Shown: positions 11,600 through 22,149 of the stretch, piece after piece
Numbering within the stretch: the first letter of the stretch is position 1
Layout: every line of letters begins with the position of its first letter
From: Lutraria lutraria
Taxonomy: Eukaryota > Mollusca > Bivalvia > Venerida > Mactridae
Reading direction: 5' to 3'
DNA: 64,000 bases
NCBI GenBank assembly: GCA_964023205.1
Contig: OZ026837.1
Coordinates: 13,865,479-13,929,478, forward strand
Notes under the pieces: generated by a model
The model's input: only the letters and a program-made list of their open reading frames with translations
Told to the model about the DNA's origin: nothing
The model's database searches: none
Translations under genes and position numbers: made by a program

Positions 11600-13400
11600 T
11601 GGTAAAACTCCCATTTATAGAGGACTGCGAAGAAGCACACTCCGAGTAGAAAGAATTGAAATTGATGTTTTATTATTAAACATTTTCTAGAATATACGAG
11701 GGTTGTCCTTTAAGTATGTAGACTTTTCTCATAACTCGGTTATTTTTCAAAATTTTGAAATCTAATTTCAGTGACGCATAATTGAAATCTTCCTTGACAT
11801 ATGTTGCAAATACATAGTTCATGTTCAAAACATTTCAAAACCTTTAAGTATTGTTTTACTTAAAATAAACAAAGAAGAAATTGTGACTATACGCTTTAGA
11901 AGTTTGTCCCGAGTGTATTTTCTATATGTCTGTTTATATGACTTAATTCATGTATAAAATATTTGTTCAACATAGTTTGAAATAGTTTGACTTTGTTTAG
12001 AAATCATTTCTTTAATTTGATAAGTGGCAAAAGTAGTAGGTAAATGTTTTCTTGTAAATATATGATAATGCAATATTAATCGTTACAACTTGACAAATCT
12101 ACAGTTTAAATGTTTTCTAATTCCTCCCCTCCCTCCAACAACATATCAAACAATACAGAATGATGTTTGTGTATCTTTTTATTATCTTAAAAAACATAGA
12201 ATAAATTGCAACGCAATGATCATAGCACTTTCATAATTATTTGTATGCTAAAAGACTAAACAAATTTGTACGGAGTGTAACCTTTACTTAGTCTGTACAT
12301 ATATAAATTAATAATTCATGTTCAGTAACGCATTTGACTTACCAAATTGTAAATAGTTTTGATTTGTTAAAAAAAAAAATCTTATTTAATGAACTGCAAA
12401 ATACATTTGACTAATGTTGTTATAAATCAATTTTATGATACTCCTTATCATAACAGTGTTGTATATTTATGTTACAGTTTTAGAACGTCCCCTGGTGTTG
12501 TTGTTTTCACCATTTAAAACTAAAACATTATCAAATAGATTATCTGTTTGTATTTTATAAGAAAATAATGGAACAAATTAATTGTATTACAATGAAACAA
12601 ATTGTATAACAATAGATTAATAATACTGTCATTATCACAAGACCATACACAAAGAATATCTGTCCCGAGTGTAACAGTGACAGAAGATATATACTAGGTT
12701 TGGGGGCATTGTTTAGTTACCCAAGAATGGTACCAATTAAGTGAAAATTCACATGTATCTTTGAATATACCTGAAAATTGATAGAATTGTATTTAGCTAA
12801 TTTGAATCTGCAGCAGTAAATGTTACATAAAAACTTTTTGAAGCGTATTTAAAAAAATTAATGTTCAAAACGCCAAAAATATTTTTTTTTTGGAAATTTA
12901 TGGTTGTATGTATATTTTTTTTTGTATTAAAAAGTTGTTTTCATGAAAGTTTGCGGAAAAAATCACAAAAATGCGTTATTCTTTCCATAGTTTAATCCAT
13001 AAGATTGTTTGAATTTTAAGGCTTGCTATTGAAAATATAATATTTATTTGATAAATCTGAAGTAGACTTTAATCCTATACTTTAGCCATTGTCAATTTTT
13101 CACAATATAATATATTTCCAAGCTACTTTTAGCAATATTATGAAAACAAGTATCATTTTAAATTTGACCCCCCCATGTCACGCTTTGTCTTCATTATTTT
13201 GATTTATGCCCATATAAGGTCACCACGTGACATCAAAACATCCAATGACAGAAGAGTATTTTGTAGTAGGCGTGATATATCACCATACGGCTTATAGAAA
13301 ATCGTTACACCCCTTTTAATTAGTGGATGTAATATGCTTGTCTGGTCAGCATTTTATTGGTACAAAATTTGCAGCCATTATTTGAATTTATTTTAACAAT
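11600..13400. other. Gene-free AT-rich interval
   Basis: No coding exon or repeat array is visible. At 11696-11726 the words ACGAGGGTTGTCC and AAGTATGTAGAC resemble a mariner-type terminal repeat, but no partner or transposase was found. Confidence 0.5.
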
Positions 13401-13479
13401 GATACATGGTTAGAGCTTTTGTGATTGGTCTTTGTCCATCGTTGGACATAATGCGTCATCAACTTTTGCTTTGTGGACC

Positions 13480-14215
13480 CACTAGAGGCCACATTTTAGT
13501 TAGATCTTTGCAAAACTGGGTCAGAATGTTCGTATTGACAAAATCTTGGACAAGTTCCAACATAGGTCATTTGGGATTAAAAGTTTGGTTTAAAGGTCTA
13601 ATTAAATGACAACATTGTGAACACTGACTCTAGAGGTCACTGTTTTGATTGGATCTTCATCAAACTTTGTTAGTATGTTTGCTTTAATAGTATCTTTTAC
13701 AAGTTCGATAATGGGTCAAATTGGAAAAACACTAGGTCACCTGGTCAAATCTTAGGATAATCTTAACACTCTAGATGTCACAGTTTTAATAGGATCTTAA
13801 CCAAACTTTGTCAGAATGTTTGTCTAAACGATATGTTGAACAAGTCAGGACATGGAGGGTCAACAATTAGGTCACCAGGACAATTCTTAGGAAAGCCTTG
13901 TTAACACTCTAGATGTCACAGTTTTTATTAAATCAGAATGTTCGTCTTAGTGATATCTTAGACAAGACTGAACATGAGTCATCTAGGGTCTGAGACTAGG
14001 TTACAAGATCAAATCACTGGTAAACCTTGATGACAACTGACTTCATGATACAGACTCGAAACTTATGATTTCCATCAGCTTTTGATACATGTCAACTTTT
14101 ACCTTGTGAACACACTAGGGGCCACATTTGTTTATTTTAATGATATCTTAGATAACTTGATAATGGTCATCTGGGGTCAAAAACTGTTTCAACACGGAAA
14201 ATTGCTTGAAAAACT
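13480..14215. repeat. Dispersed ~120-base repeat units
   Basis: Five or so diverged units contain 'actctagaggtcactgttttgattggatc' type words split by 'caaactttgtcagaatgtttg' and 'acaagttc'. Same family as 5.9-6.5 kb and 10.8-11.5 kb. The interval 14215-14690 is AT-rich with nothing recognised. Confidence 0.65.
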
Positions 14216-14702
14216 ATTTAATCCACGATAGTTTTACATTACATATACCTGTTACCATTCAAGTGAATATTCAGGCTGAGCTTAATTTGTTAACTTTATT
14301 AGTTATGATGAATTCTGGTTTTGATGTTAATACTTAATTAAGTATTAATGCATCATCATGATTACATTGCTTATAAATTTACAATTGTTGGTCTTGATAT
14401 AATGAGTTTATACTTAAAATATTGCAGTTTTTTGTTTATACTGCTCTCAGTTTTGAAAATTCTTTCAAAAACAATGATGGTTGTATTATACTGTTTATAC
14501 ATGCATGAATTCATAATTTTTGTCTCAATGTAGATCAAAAGATGACTTTAATGCGTGCAGTTTTAGGTAAACAGAATGCTTAAATTTATATCTACAGAAA
14601 GATCAGTATTCACCCATTACATGCACAAGTAGCATATCAAAATCTTGTATTCTTTCATCGTATTATTTTATATTAATGTCAACATTTATTTTGACATTGC
14701 AG

Positions 14703-14888
14703 GTGCACACATCCTTCCTGATGATTGATCATACTCATAAAGATGTTGATGCAGCATTCAGTCACATCAGTGGAAAATTAACAAAAACTGATGTAAAAAA
14801 CCAAATACCATTTTATGTGAAAATGTATGTGTCATTTTCAAAGGAAAGCATAAGTCATGGATATGGGACAATGGACAATTCCTCAAAG
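14703..14888 (+). pseudogene. Exon-like fragment resembling the DUF7869 (transposon-associated) family
   Basis: A 62-codon open segment is bounded by an acceptor (ACATTGCAG) and a donor (TCAAAG|GTAAAC), both in phase 0. It contains FLMIDHTHKDVDAAFSHIS, which resembles the GHTHEDID..FSRIS signature that I recall from large uncharacterised proteins labelled DUF7869 in invertebrates. Just downstream, 15014-15078 reads KEVISDRKVFYENLNEADK without a clear donor. I see no other exons of such a gene, so this is probably a fragment; whether it is transcribed is unknown. Confidence 0.45.
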
Positions 14889-15109
14889 GTAAACCAACTT
14901 GGATTCCCGGTATTGTAATTCCAGACCATTTTAAAGCGGAAGCAAATAGACTGTAAAAAACAATTTAAAAATGTCAGCACATTTTTTAAAACTCTGAGTC
15001 AGTTTAAGTTCTGTTAGAAGGAAGTGATCAGTGACAGGAAAGTGTTCTATGAGAACCTGAATGAAGCAGACAAGTTATTGAAAATATCAGATAATGTTTA
15101 TCAGCATGG

Positions 15110-16035
15110 TATCCTAAAGAAATGTTCCGCCGGTGGAGCACTGACATAAGTGTTATTTTTTAAAAGTCTCTTTCTTGTTTGGTTTACGGTATCCAAAGAA
15201 AATGTTAGTTCTGCCAGCGGAACATTCACATTACATCGGCTATATTTTGATATAATTGAAAATATAAGATAATGATGATCAGCATGTAATCTAAATAGAA
15301 ATGTTCTGCCGGCAGAACACTGATATAGATTAACTATCAATATTTCTTGTTCGACTTTACAGTTTCTTGAGAAAATGTTCTGCCAGCGACCGACGGAACA
15401 TTCACATCACAAAAACTGTATTTTGATGTATTTCTAGTCCAACTTTACAGTTTCTTGACAAAATGTTCCGCCGGCGGAACATTCACATCACAAAAACTGT
15501 ATTTTGATATATTCCTTGCCCAACTTTACAGTTTCTTGAGAAAATGTTCCGCTGGCCGAACATTCACATCACAAAACCTGTTTTTTGATACATTTCATGT
15601 GCAACTTTACAGTTTCTTGAGAAAATGTTCTGCTCGCAGAACAATTATATTCTGAAGATTCATAAGTTTTAGAAGAGATGTTCCGCCGGCGGAACATTTT
15701 CCTCACAAAAACTGTATTTTAATTGATACATTTTTTGTCTAACTTAACAGTTTCTTGAGAAAAATGATCTCAAAATCTGTATTTTGATATATCTCTTGTT
15801 CAACTTTACAGTTTCTTGAGAAAATGTTCCGCCGGCGGAACAGTCACATCTCAAAATCCGTTTTTTGATATATTTCTTGTTCAACTTTACAGTTTCTTGA
15901 GAAAATGTTCCGCCGGCAGAACATCCACATCTCAAAATCTGTATTTTGATATATTTCATATGCAACTTTACAGTTTCTTGAAGAAATGTTCCGCCGGCAG
16001 AACAATTTTATTTTGTGTGATTCATTTGCGGAACA
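15110..16035 (+). repeat. Palindrome-cored satellite array (right copy), ~81-base period
   Basis: Units carry TGTTCCGCCGGCGGAACA or a one- to three-base variant, then CATCACAAAAACTGTATTTT, then CAACTTTACAGTTTCTTGAG. Core starts include 15465, 15546, 15627, 15826, 15907 and 15988, giving a steady 81-base period in the better part, with degenerate units from 15123. Core changes often keep the pairing (for example GTTCTGCTCGCAGAAC). Short ORFs rich in KCSAGGTF-like residues are by-products of the repeat. Confidence 0.9.
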
Positions 16036-16276
16036 TTTCATATATATATGCTAATATTTTATGTATATTTATATTAAAATAAGAGATTTTATTAATTATA
16101 TTTTCTACAAATTTTATGTTTTTTTTTTCTCTTTATTCAAATTTCCAGTCAAACTATTGAAAAATGCATGCATATTTTCAGCAAAATTTGCTGAAAATTG
16201 CCATTTTAAATGGAATTCAGTGGACAATCCCTTTTTAAATGGACGGAGTTCAATGTATTATCACAAGCAGACTTAC

Positions 16277-16588
16277 CACATTCAATATATCGTATACATC
16301 TTTATCAAACTCGAGTGTTGAGCGGAGGGGATTCAGTTGATAATCTTTCTGGCGGTTCTTTGAAAGCAGAAACTTATTCCAGTCTGTATAATATTCGACA
16401 TGTCCAGGTTTTGAATTAGTTGTCGATGTGTTACGAACAACATCGTGTGAAGATAGCGACGCTGATAAATTAACAATATCACGAAAATAGGCATATAAGT
16501 CCATTTTCACAGCAACTATTGCAAAAGTTACTATTGCCATAATAACTTTCGCTCGAACTTTCCGTATATAAGTCTTACCTATTTTCAT
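16277..16588 (-). pseudogene. Solo duplicated first exon of the carbohydrate sulfotransferase gene
   Basis: 104 codons from an ATG to a GTAAGT donor. The protein has a short basic N-terminus, one membrane segment (IMAIVTFAIVAV, about residues 16-27) and ends FDKDVYDILNV, nearly the same as exon 1 of the gene at 39.8 kb. DNA similarity also covers about 100 bases upstream of the ATG and about 25 bases into the intron, then stops. I found none of the catalytic exons downstream on this strand (1-16276), so the copy cannot make an enzyme alone. The reading frame itself is intact, so it could still be an exon spliced to something I did not recognise. Confidence 0.7.
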
Positions 16589-16689
16589 TTCTTTTGTCTA
16601 AAAGAATCAAGTACTATGCAAAAGATATTCAGTTTTGAATACTTGATACTTTTAGTTCAGTTTTATACGAATGAAACGTGGCGTGTAAT

Positions 16690-17390
16690 GATTACAAGTT
16701 TACAAGTTTATTTCAAGTCCGTATATAAAGGCCTCCAGCCAAAAATACAGAATACATACAAATTTAACATAATAACATAGCTAAGTTGTGTCAATGATAC
16801 AGAGTATTAAGTACAATATTTAAACATTCATTATTCTATCAACAAAATGAGCAATTATATGGATGATTGTACAGTCTTCAGATTTCAACAACATATAAAA
16901 GTTTTCTAAGTTCCTATCAGATGTATACCAGATATATAAATAGTGATCTCGAATATTTCTTAATCTTCTACAGTGAAAGAATACATGGAATTCACATTCT
17001 ACGACAGCAATATCATAGTTTTCATAACAAAAATTGCAAATTCTGTTTTGTAGCGGTGTATGATTGTATCTACCTAATTCTATATGAAATCGGTGGGATG
17101 AAGCTCTAAAATGAGCAAGAGAACGCCTAAGTTTAGTAGGTAGATCAATCGTACGATAACGTTCAGTATTAAGTAAAGTTTTAAAATGTTGGTAGTGGTA
17201 GCATCGGCTAGATTCAGTAACATATTGGTGCCAATCTTGTGTAAAAATATCGATAAGTCTTTGACGGAAAATACGTATAAAAGTCGATATATCTCCTACT
17301 TCATGCGAAATCCATACATAACCAAATCCGTACTTAAATAAAAGATTTTTACATGCGTAGCCAAGTAATTCTTCCTACATTATCAAAAGA
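16690..17390 (-). mobile_element. LINE 3' end (C-terminal ORF2 fragment)
   Basis: On the minus strand an open segment runs from about 17383 to a TAA at 16820-16822. It reads IFTQDWHQYV and later ICNFCYENYD…EFHVFFHC, the Cys-Cys-His-Cys knuckle found near the C-terminus of many invertebrate LINE ORF2 proteins. The upstream reverse transcriptase is absent (5' truncation is normal for LINEs). The 3' end is near 16690, about 100 bases upstream of the solo exon ATG. The frame uses no ATG start. Confidence 0.7.
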
Positions 17391-17849
17391 TAATGATAAA
17401 TTGTACTCTTTGGTCCCGTTTCATTAAACATCTTACGCCACTTCTTAAGTAAGAAGTGTCTTATCTCCCTTCTTAGCGTTACATGTATTTATTTGCGGTC
17501 GCATGGTTTACCTATAAAACACATTTTCTCAAAGAGTCGGACTGTTCAACTGATAGATTGATATACAGTTAATTGAAATACATGTACATATCGTTGATAC
17601 TAATTTTTGCCAAAAGCCTATTCTACAGACTTTATGAAAGGCCCGTTAAAAATCAACGAAGACACCGTCGAGTTTTTTATTTACTTGTAATTGTACTAAC
17701 AGCCAACGCCTACCTCTCAACAACAGTCACCTGTCTATAACAGTCAAGTTTGTCCTTACCGGATATTGACCGTTTCAGAAAGGTTCCACTGTAACATAAG
17801 TAACATAAAGAGTTTTTGAAAATCGTTGAAATATTCAGCTCAGTATGCA

Positions 17850-18095
17850 TGCATCCTTGGCTGAGTGGTTACGATCTCGGACTTGAAATCACTGGCCTCT
17901 CAATGCTGTTAGTTCGAATCTCCGCCGGGACCAGACAAATTACACATGTTAGCAAGCTGTGCCCAACAAGCCTATGGTCGATGCCTCAACCCTTGGGTCT
18001 TCTTCAAACGTACGAAGGATGTAAAGGTCACACAGTGACTACGGCTGTTGGCGCAACATTAAACTATGTAGAAAAAATCGAATCTATTCTAGTGA
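17850..18095 (+). mobile_element. tRNA-derived SINE
   Basis: GGCTGAGTGGTTACGATCTC resembles an A box and GTTAGTTCGAATCTC a B box, about 45 bases apart, followed by a non-tRNA body. The tRNA-like part is degenerate and has an extended body, so it is a SINE rather than a tRNA gene. Confidence 0.65.
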
Positions 18096-18429
18096 TTATG
18101 GGCTAAAAGAACAATACCACCAGATGGTAGTTGGCTTGACATTAGATGCTTTGTTTGAGTTGGATTACAATTGGACATATATAATATATATAACCCCATA
18201 ATACAATAAAAAGCGTGTTACGTACTTGGTTGTTCATTTTGTTTTATCACAACCAAATTCTTTTTTATAATTTAATAAGTACGAAAAATAATTGCCAATA
18301 CATGTATAAGAAATAAAATTAAATCCATTTGTTTGTACAAATGTATTTTTTGTATTTCTTTTATCAAACGCCTTTCCCAGTCGATGCATGTCATACCCTT
18401 CCGAATGTCGATTTTCCTTCACAATGTGT

Positions 18430-18850
18430 AGAATTGAACCTGACCTTACTGGCCCTCGGTGCAATTCAAAGCAAGGTCTCTATGAAAGCTATCTATACAC
18501 AAAATGTCATCGCAATATCTGAATCAGTGCTTAAGATATTGATCAGAAACTAATTTTCTGTTATTAGTAAGAGCGACCTTTACCTGACTGAGCCACAATA
18601 CAATCCGAAGGTATATTTTTTGAAAATATGCCAAATACCTAGTTTAGTCAAGATTGGTAATTTAAAACTTAAGTTATTGACCATAAAACTGATTTTCTAT
18701 TTTAGTAACAGTGGGGTCTTGGCCTTGAACTCACTGACCCCAAATACTATCCCGAGCTAGATTGATGCATATCTAGTTGTCTAATAATCATGATGGGTCA
18801 ATTCAAACTTAAGTTATTGACCGGAAACCATCTATTTGACCCACCCGATC
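18430..18850. repeat. Degenerate repeated block (AACTTAAGTTATTGACC type)
   Basis: Three diverged units of roughly 150 bases share 'cttaagttattgacc', 'aaactgattttctattttagtaac' and 'ggccttgaact'. Non-coding dispersed repeat. Confidence 0.55.
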
Positions 18851-19098
18851 GCGGCAATCTAATAACCAGGTTATTGTTTATTACTGTGAAAACCTGGTTA
18901 ATAACTGTTGAAAAACGGCATTTAACCCGGATAAATAAATATCAAACTCCTCGATTGAAGTGCAGAATTATATTAATCGTGATCTATCAGCTTGTACATA
19001 CACTGGACAATGTTTGTGCTTCATTGCAATACATATTCACTTCGGTACAGGGAAATTGTACTTACTGAATAAAATATGTACATATTTACTTTTTTCAG

Positions 19099-19270
19099 GA
19101 AGTTACACATTTGGCAGAGAGTTTCATGGCTGGTGTTTATGCATTTTACATGACGTGACGGAAATGATCAATGTGTTCGGAAGGAATAGGATTTACCCAA
19201 TTTTGACAAATGATTTTATATGACGATTTGGCCGGCACTTTAAGTAAACTATTCCACTTTCTAGGCATAA
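19099..19270 (+). pseudogene. Frameshifted sulfotransferase exon (paralogue of exon 30299-30134)
   Basis: Bounded by TTTTTCAG and ATAA|GTAAGT, the same phase as its functional counterpart on the other strand. It encodes LAESFMAGVYAFYMT, then TEMINVFGRNRI, and later DDLAGTLSKLFHFLGI. Relative to the intact exon it has five extra bases (TGACG duplicated as TGACGTGACG at about 19150-19161, creating a TGA stop) and one extra base near 19217. It cannot be translated as one frame, although its splice sites remain. Confidence 0.8.
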
Positions 19271-19439
19271 GTAAGTATCTTATAGAATAATTTACGAACA
19301 TCAAGAGCGTCTTCGCATTATGGTATCTTTACTATCCATATCGGTTGTTAATAAATATGCAAATCGGAAGTCAAATCGGTTTGTCAAAAGAAAACGCCTC
19401 GGTCATAATAGGCAGGCCGCCATTTTGTTGTTGTTGTTC

Positions 19440-20900
19440 ACGGGCTACTTTTTAGCTCACCAGAGCTCGAATGTGCTTAGGGTGAGCTTTTGTGATCACC
19501 CTGCGTCCACCGTGCGTCGTGCGTCGTGCGTCGTTACGAATACATGGCGTCCATGTTTACTTAAAACAACATCTCCTCCTACACCGCTATGCCGATTGTA
19601 ACCAAACTTTGCTGGAATGATCCTTGGGTGGTCCCCTTTCAAAGTTGTTCAAAAAAATAAATTTCATTAAAAATTCTGGTTGCTATGGCAACAAATAGAA
19701 AAAACTTAAAAAATCTTCTTGTCTTAAACCACAGGGCCTAGAGCTGAGATATTTGGTATGTAGCATTGTCTAATGGAACTCTACAAAGTTTGTTCAAATT
19801 ATTCCCCTAGGGTCAAAATTGGCTCCGCCCCGGGGGTAACTTGATTTTACATAGTCTTATACAGGAAAGTTAAAAAATATTCTTGTCAAAAACTACAATG
19901 CCTAGAGCTTTGATATTTGGTGTGTAGCATAGTCTAGTGGACCTCTACCAAGTTTGGTCAAATTATTGCCCTAGGGTCAAAATTGGCCCCGCGCCGGGGG
20001 TCACTTGATTTATATAGACTTATATAGGAAAATTTAAAAAATCTTCTTCTCCAAAACCGCAAGGCATAGAGCTTGGATATTTTGTATGTGGCATTGTCCA
20101 GTGGACCTCTACCAAGTTTGTTCAAATTATTGCCCTAGGGTCAAAATTGGCCCTGCCCTGGGGTTTATTCTATTTTATATAGGAAAATTTAAAAAATCTT
20201 CTTCTCCGAAACCACAAGGCTAGAGCTAAGATATTTGGCATATAGCATTGTCCAGTGAACCTCTACCAAGTTTGTTCAAATTATTGACCTAGGGTCAAAA
20301 TTGGCCACGCCCCGGGGGTCACTTGATTTATATAGACTTATATAGGAAAATTTAAAAAAAATTCTTCTCCGAAACCACCAGGCCTAGAGCTAAGATATTT
20401 GGTATGTAGCATTGTCTAGTGGACCTCTACCAAGTTTGTTCAAATTATTGCCCTAGGGTCAAAATTGGCCCCGCCCCGGGGGTCACTTGATTTATATAGA
20501 CTTATATAGGAAAATTTAAAAAATCTTCTTCTCCGAAACCGCAAGGCCTAGAGCTTAGATGTTTTGTATGTGGCATTGTCTAGTGGACCTCTACCAAGTT
20601 TGTTCAAATTATGGCCCCGGGGTCAAAATTAGCCCTGCCCTGGGGTTTATTTTATATAGGAAAATTTAAAAAAATCTTCTCCGAAACCACAAGGCCTAGA
20701 GCTAAGATATTTGGTATCTAGCTTTGTCTAATGGACCTCTTTTAAATCTGTTCATATAATGGCCATGGGATAAAAAACGGCCCAGATCGGTCACTTGATC
20801 TTACTTAGACTCGTATAGAAAACTTCAACAATGTTAATCTCCAAATGACCTTTTCTCCTGGTGAGCATTTATAGGGCCATCATGGCCCTCTTGTTTTCAT
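19440..20900 (+). repeat. Dispersed long repeat, plus-strand copy
   Basis: Begins TTTTTAGCTCACCAGAGCTC and ends GGGCCATCATGGCCCTCTTG. Between are seven to eight units of about 165 bases with 'cctagagctaagatatttgg', 'ggacctctaccaagtttgttc' and 'aaaattggccccgccccggg'. Inverted relative to the shorter copy at 7.14-7.83 kb. It sits in the intron of the broken plus-strand sulfotransferase copy. Confidence 0.85.
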
Positions 20901-21363
20901 GGCTGACACTGAGAATCTAACTATGTAAAAAAAACATTTCTCTTTCAATGGGAACGTGATGCCCATTTTATCAATTGCGAACTATGTACTCGTTTGAAAG
21001 TCTGCCATTATGAGAATGATTCTGGAAAACGAGTAACCATTGTTGAAAAAGTAGTTACCGGAAACCACTTACTAGTAACCAAAATTTGTAATCCCACACT
21101 TATTTATACGAGGCGTATTCTCAGTGACGGGAATTTCCGGGACTGCCCGAGTAGTTGCGATTGTTAATATGCATTTACTTTATTAATTGAGTTGAGTATT
21201 AATGATTTACTTATTTTCAAGTATTTTGTGTACGATTTAAGTTGGGTGCATAGTACATGAAAAAGCACTAATATATTGTACTTACAATCTTCCTATGAAC
21301 TAGAAAGCGCATTGTGCTGCTAGATACGTTGATCCCATTAATAATTATATTCTACTTTCACAG

Positions 21364-21542
21364 GTCAGTTATCACCTTCAAAAATGAGTAAGCTGGTTAA
21401 ACAATCAGTCGTGAAAAAGTACAAATACGACGCCATGTTGAACAAATCACGTGATGTGTTGTATTCGTTTTATGAACCTTTCAACAGACACATGGCGGAT
21501 TTAATGAAAGATGACCGTTACTTATTCCAAAAGTCTGAATGA
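21364..21542 (+). pseudogene. Last exon of the broken plus-strand sulfotransferase copy
   Basis: After TTTCACAG, a segment in the expected phase reads GQLSPSKMSKLVKQ…KYDAMLNKSRDVLYSF and YEPFNRHMADLM before a TGA at 21540-21542. This matches the final exon of the intact gene (29399-29233) but is four codons longer. The exon is open; the copy is judged broken because the preceding exon is frameshifted and no earlier exon is present on this strand. Confidence 0.75.
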
Positions 21543-21983
21543 TGCCACGAACGATGTACGAAAGACATTTATTTTTTATCTTAAGTCTTCCAGGTTGTTG
21601 TACATGGTATAACTACATGTACTTGATAAAAAACACCCACATGTACTTGGACTTTCTAATGAAGTTTCTTGTCTACATTTATGGATCCTACGTGATGTAA
21701 AACAAAATGGTTGTATGACGATTCGTCACATGAATGTCGTCATGTCTAAATTCTACAATGATTACTTCATGCAGACTAGTTTTACATGTTTTCTATTTCT
21801 GTATCGTTTGTATGTTTAGTTATAATATTACATTACACAAGTGTGTCAGTTATCATGTAATATAGACGTAGACAGTTATTCTTCCTTGTTTGTGCGCCGA
21901 ATTGAACTAATGATCTTTGTCGGCTGCAGAAACAGCTTTCCGCGTCAAAAGCTATAGTATCACGGGAATTGTGAAACAGGATG

Positions 21984-22149
21984 TACAGTGCAGCCTCTCC
22001 AGAACGGCTCTCTCCTGAGCATTACCTTCCTTCTACAACAGTATGATTTTTCCCACTGCATCATTTAACTATTAATTTAACGCCTGTAGATCAACAGCCT
22101 CTAAACAACAAAATAATATTGCTACTTGCGTAAGAGAAGTTGTACTGTA
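21984..22149. mobile_element. MITE-like repeat with TACAGTGCARCCTCTCC ends
   Basis: Left end TACAGTGCAGCCTCTCCAGA is mirrored by GAGAAGTTGTACTGTA. Same family as 54896-55071 and the partial copy at 30369-30452. From 22150 to 24420 I see no gene and no clear repeat. Confidence 0.65.

Noticed and set aside
11696..11730. Mariner-type terminal repeat (ACGAGGGTTGTCC)
   Set aside because: No inverted partner or transposase seen; too short to call an element.
15455..16082. Open frames with repeated KCSAGGTF/KCSAGRTF peptides on both strands
   Set aside because: They follow the 81-base (27-codon) satellite period and occur on both strands; no gene structure around them.
17866..17945. Possible genuine tRNA gene (Ser/Leu-like)
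   Set aside because: Boxes are degenerate, the stems do not pair well by eye, and a SINE body follows.
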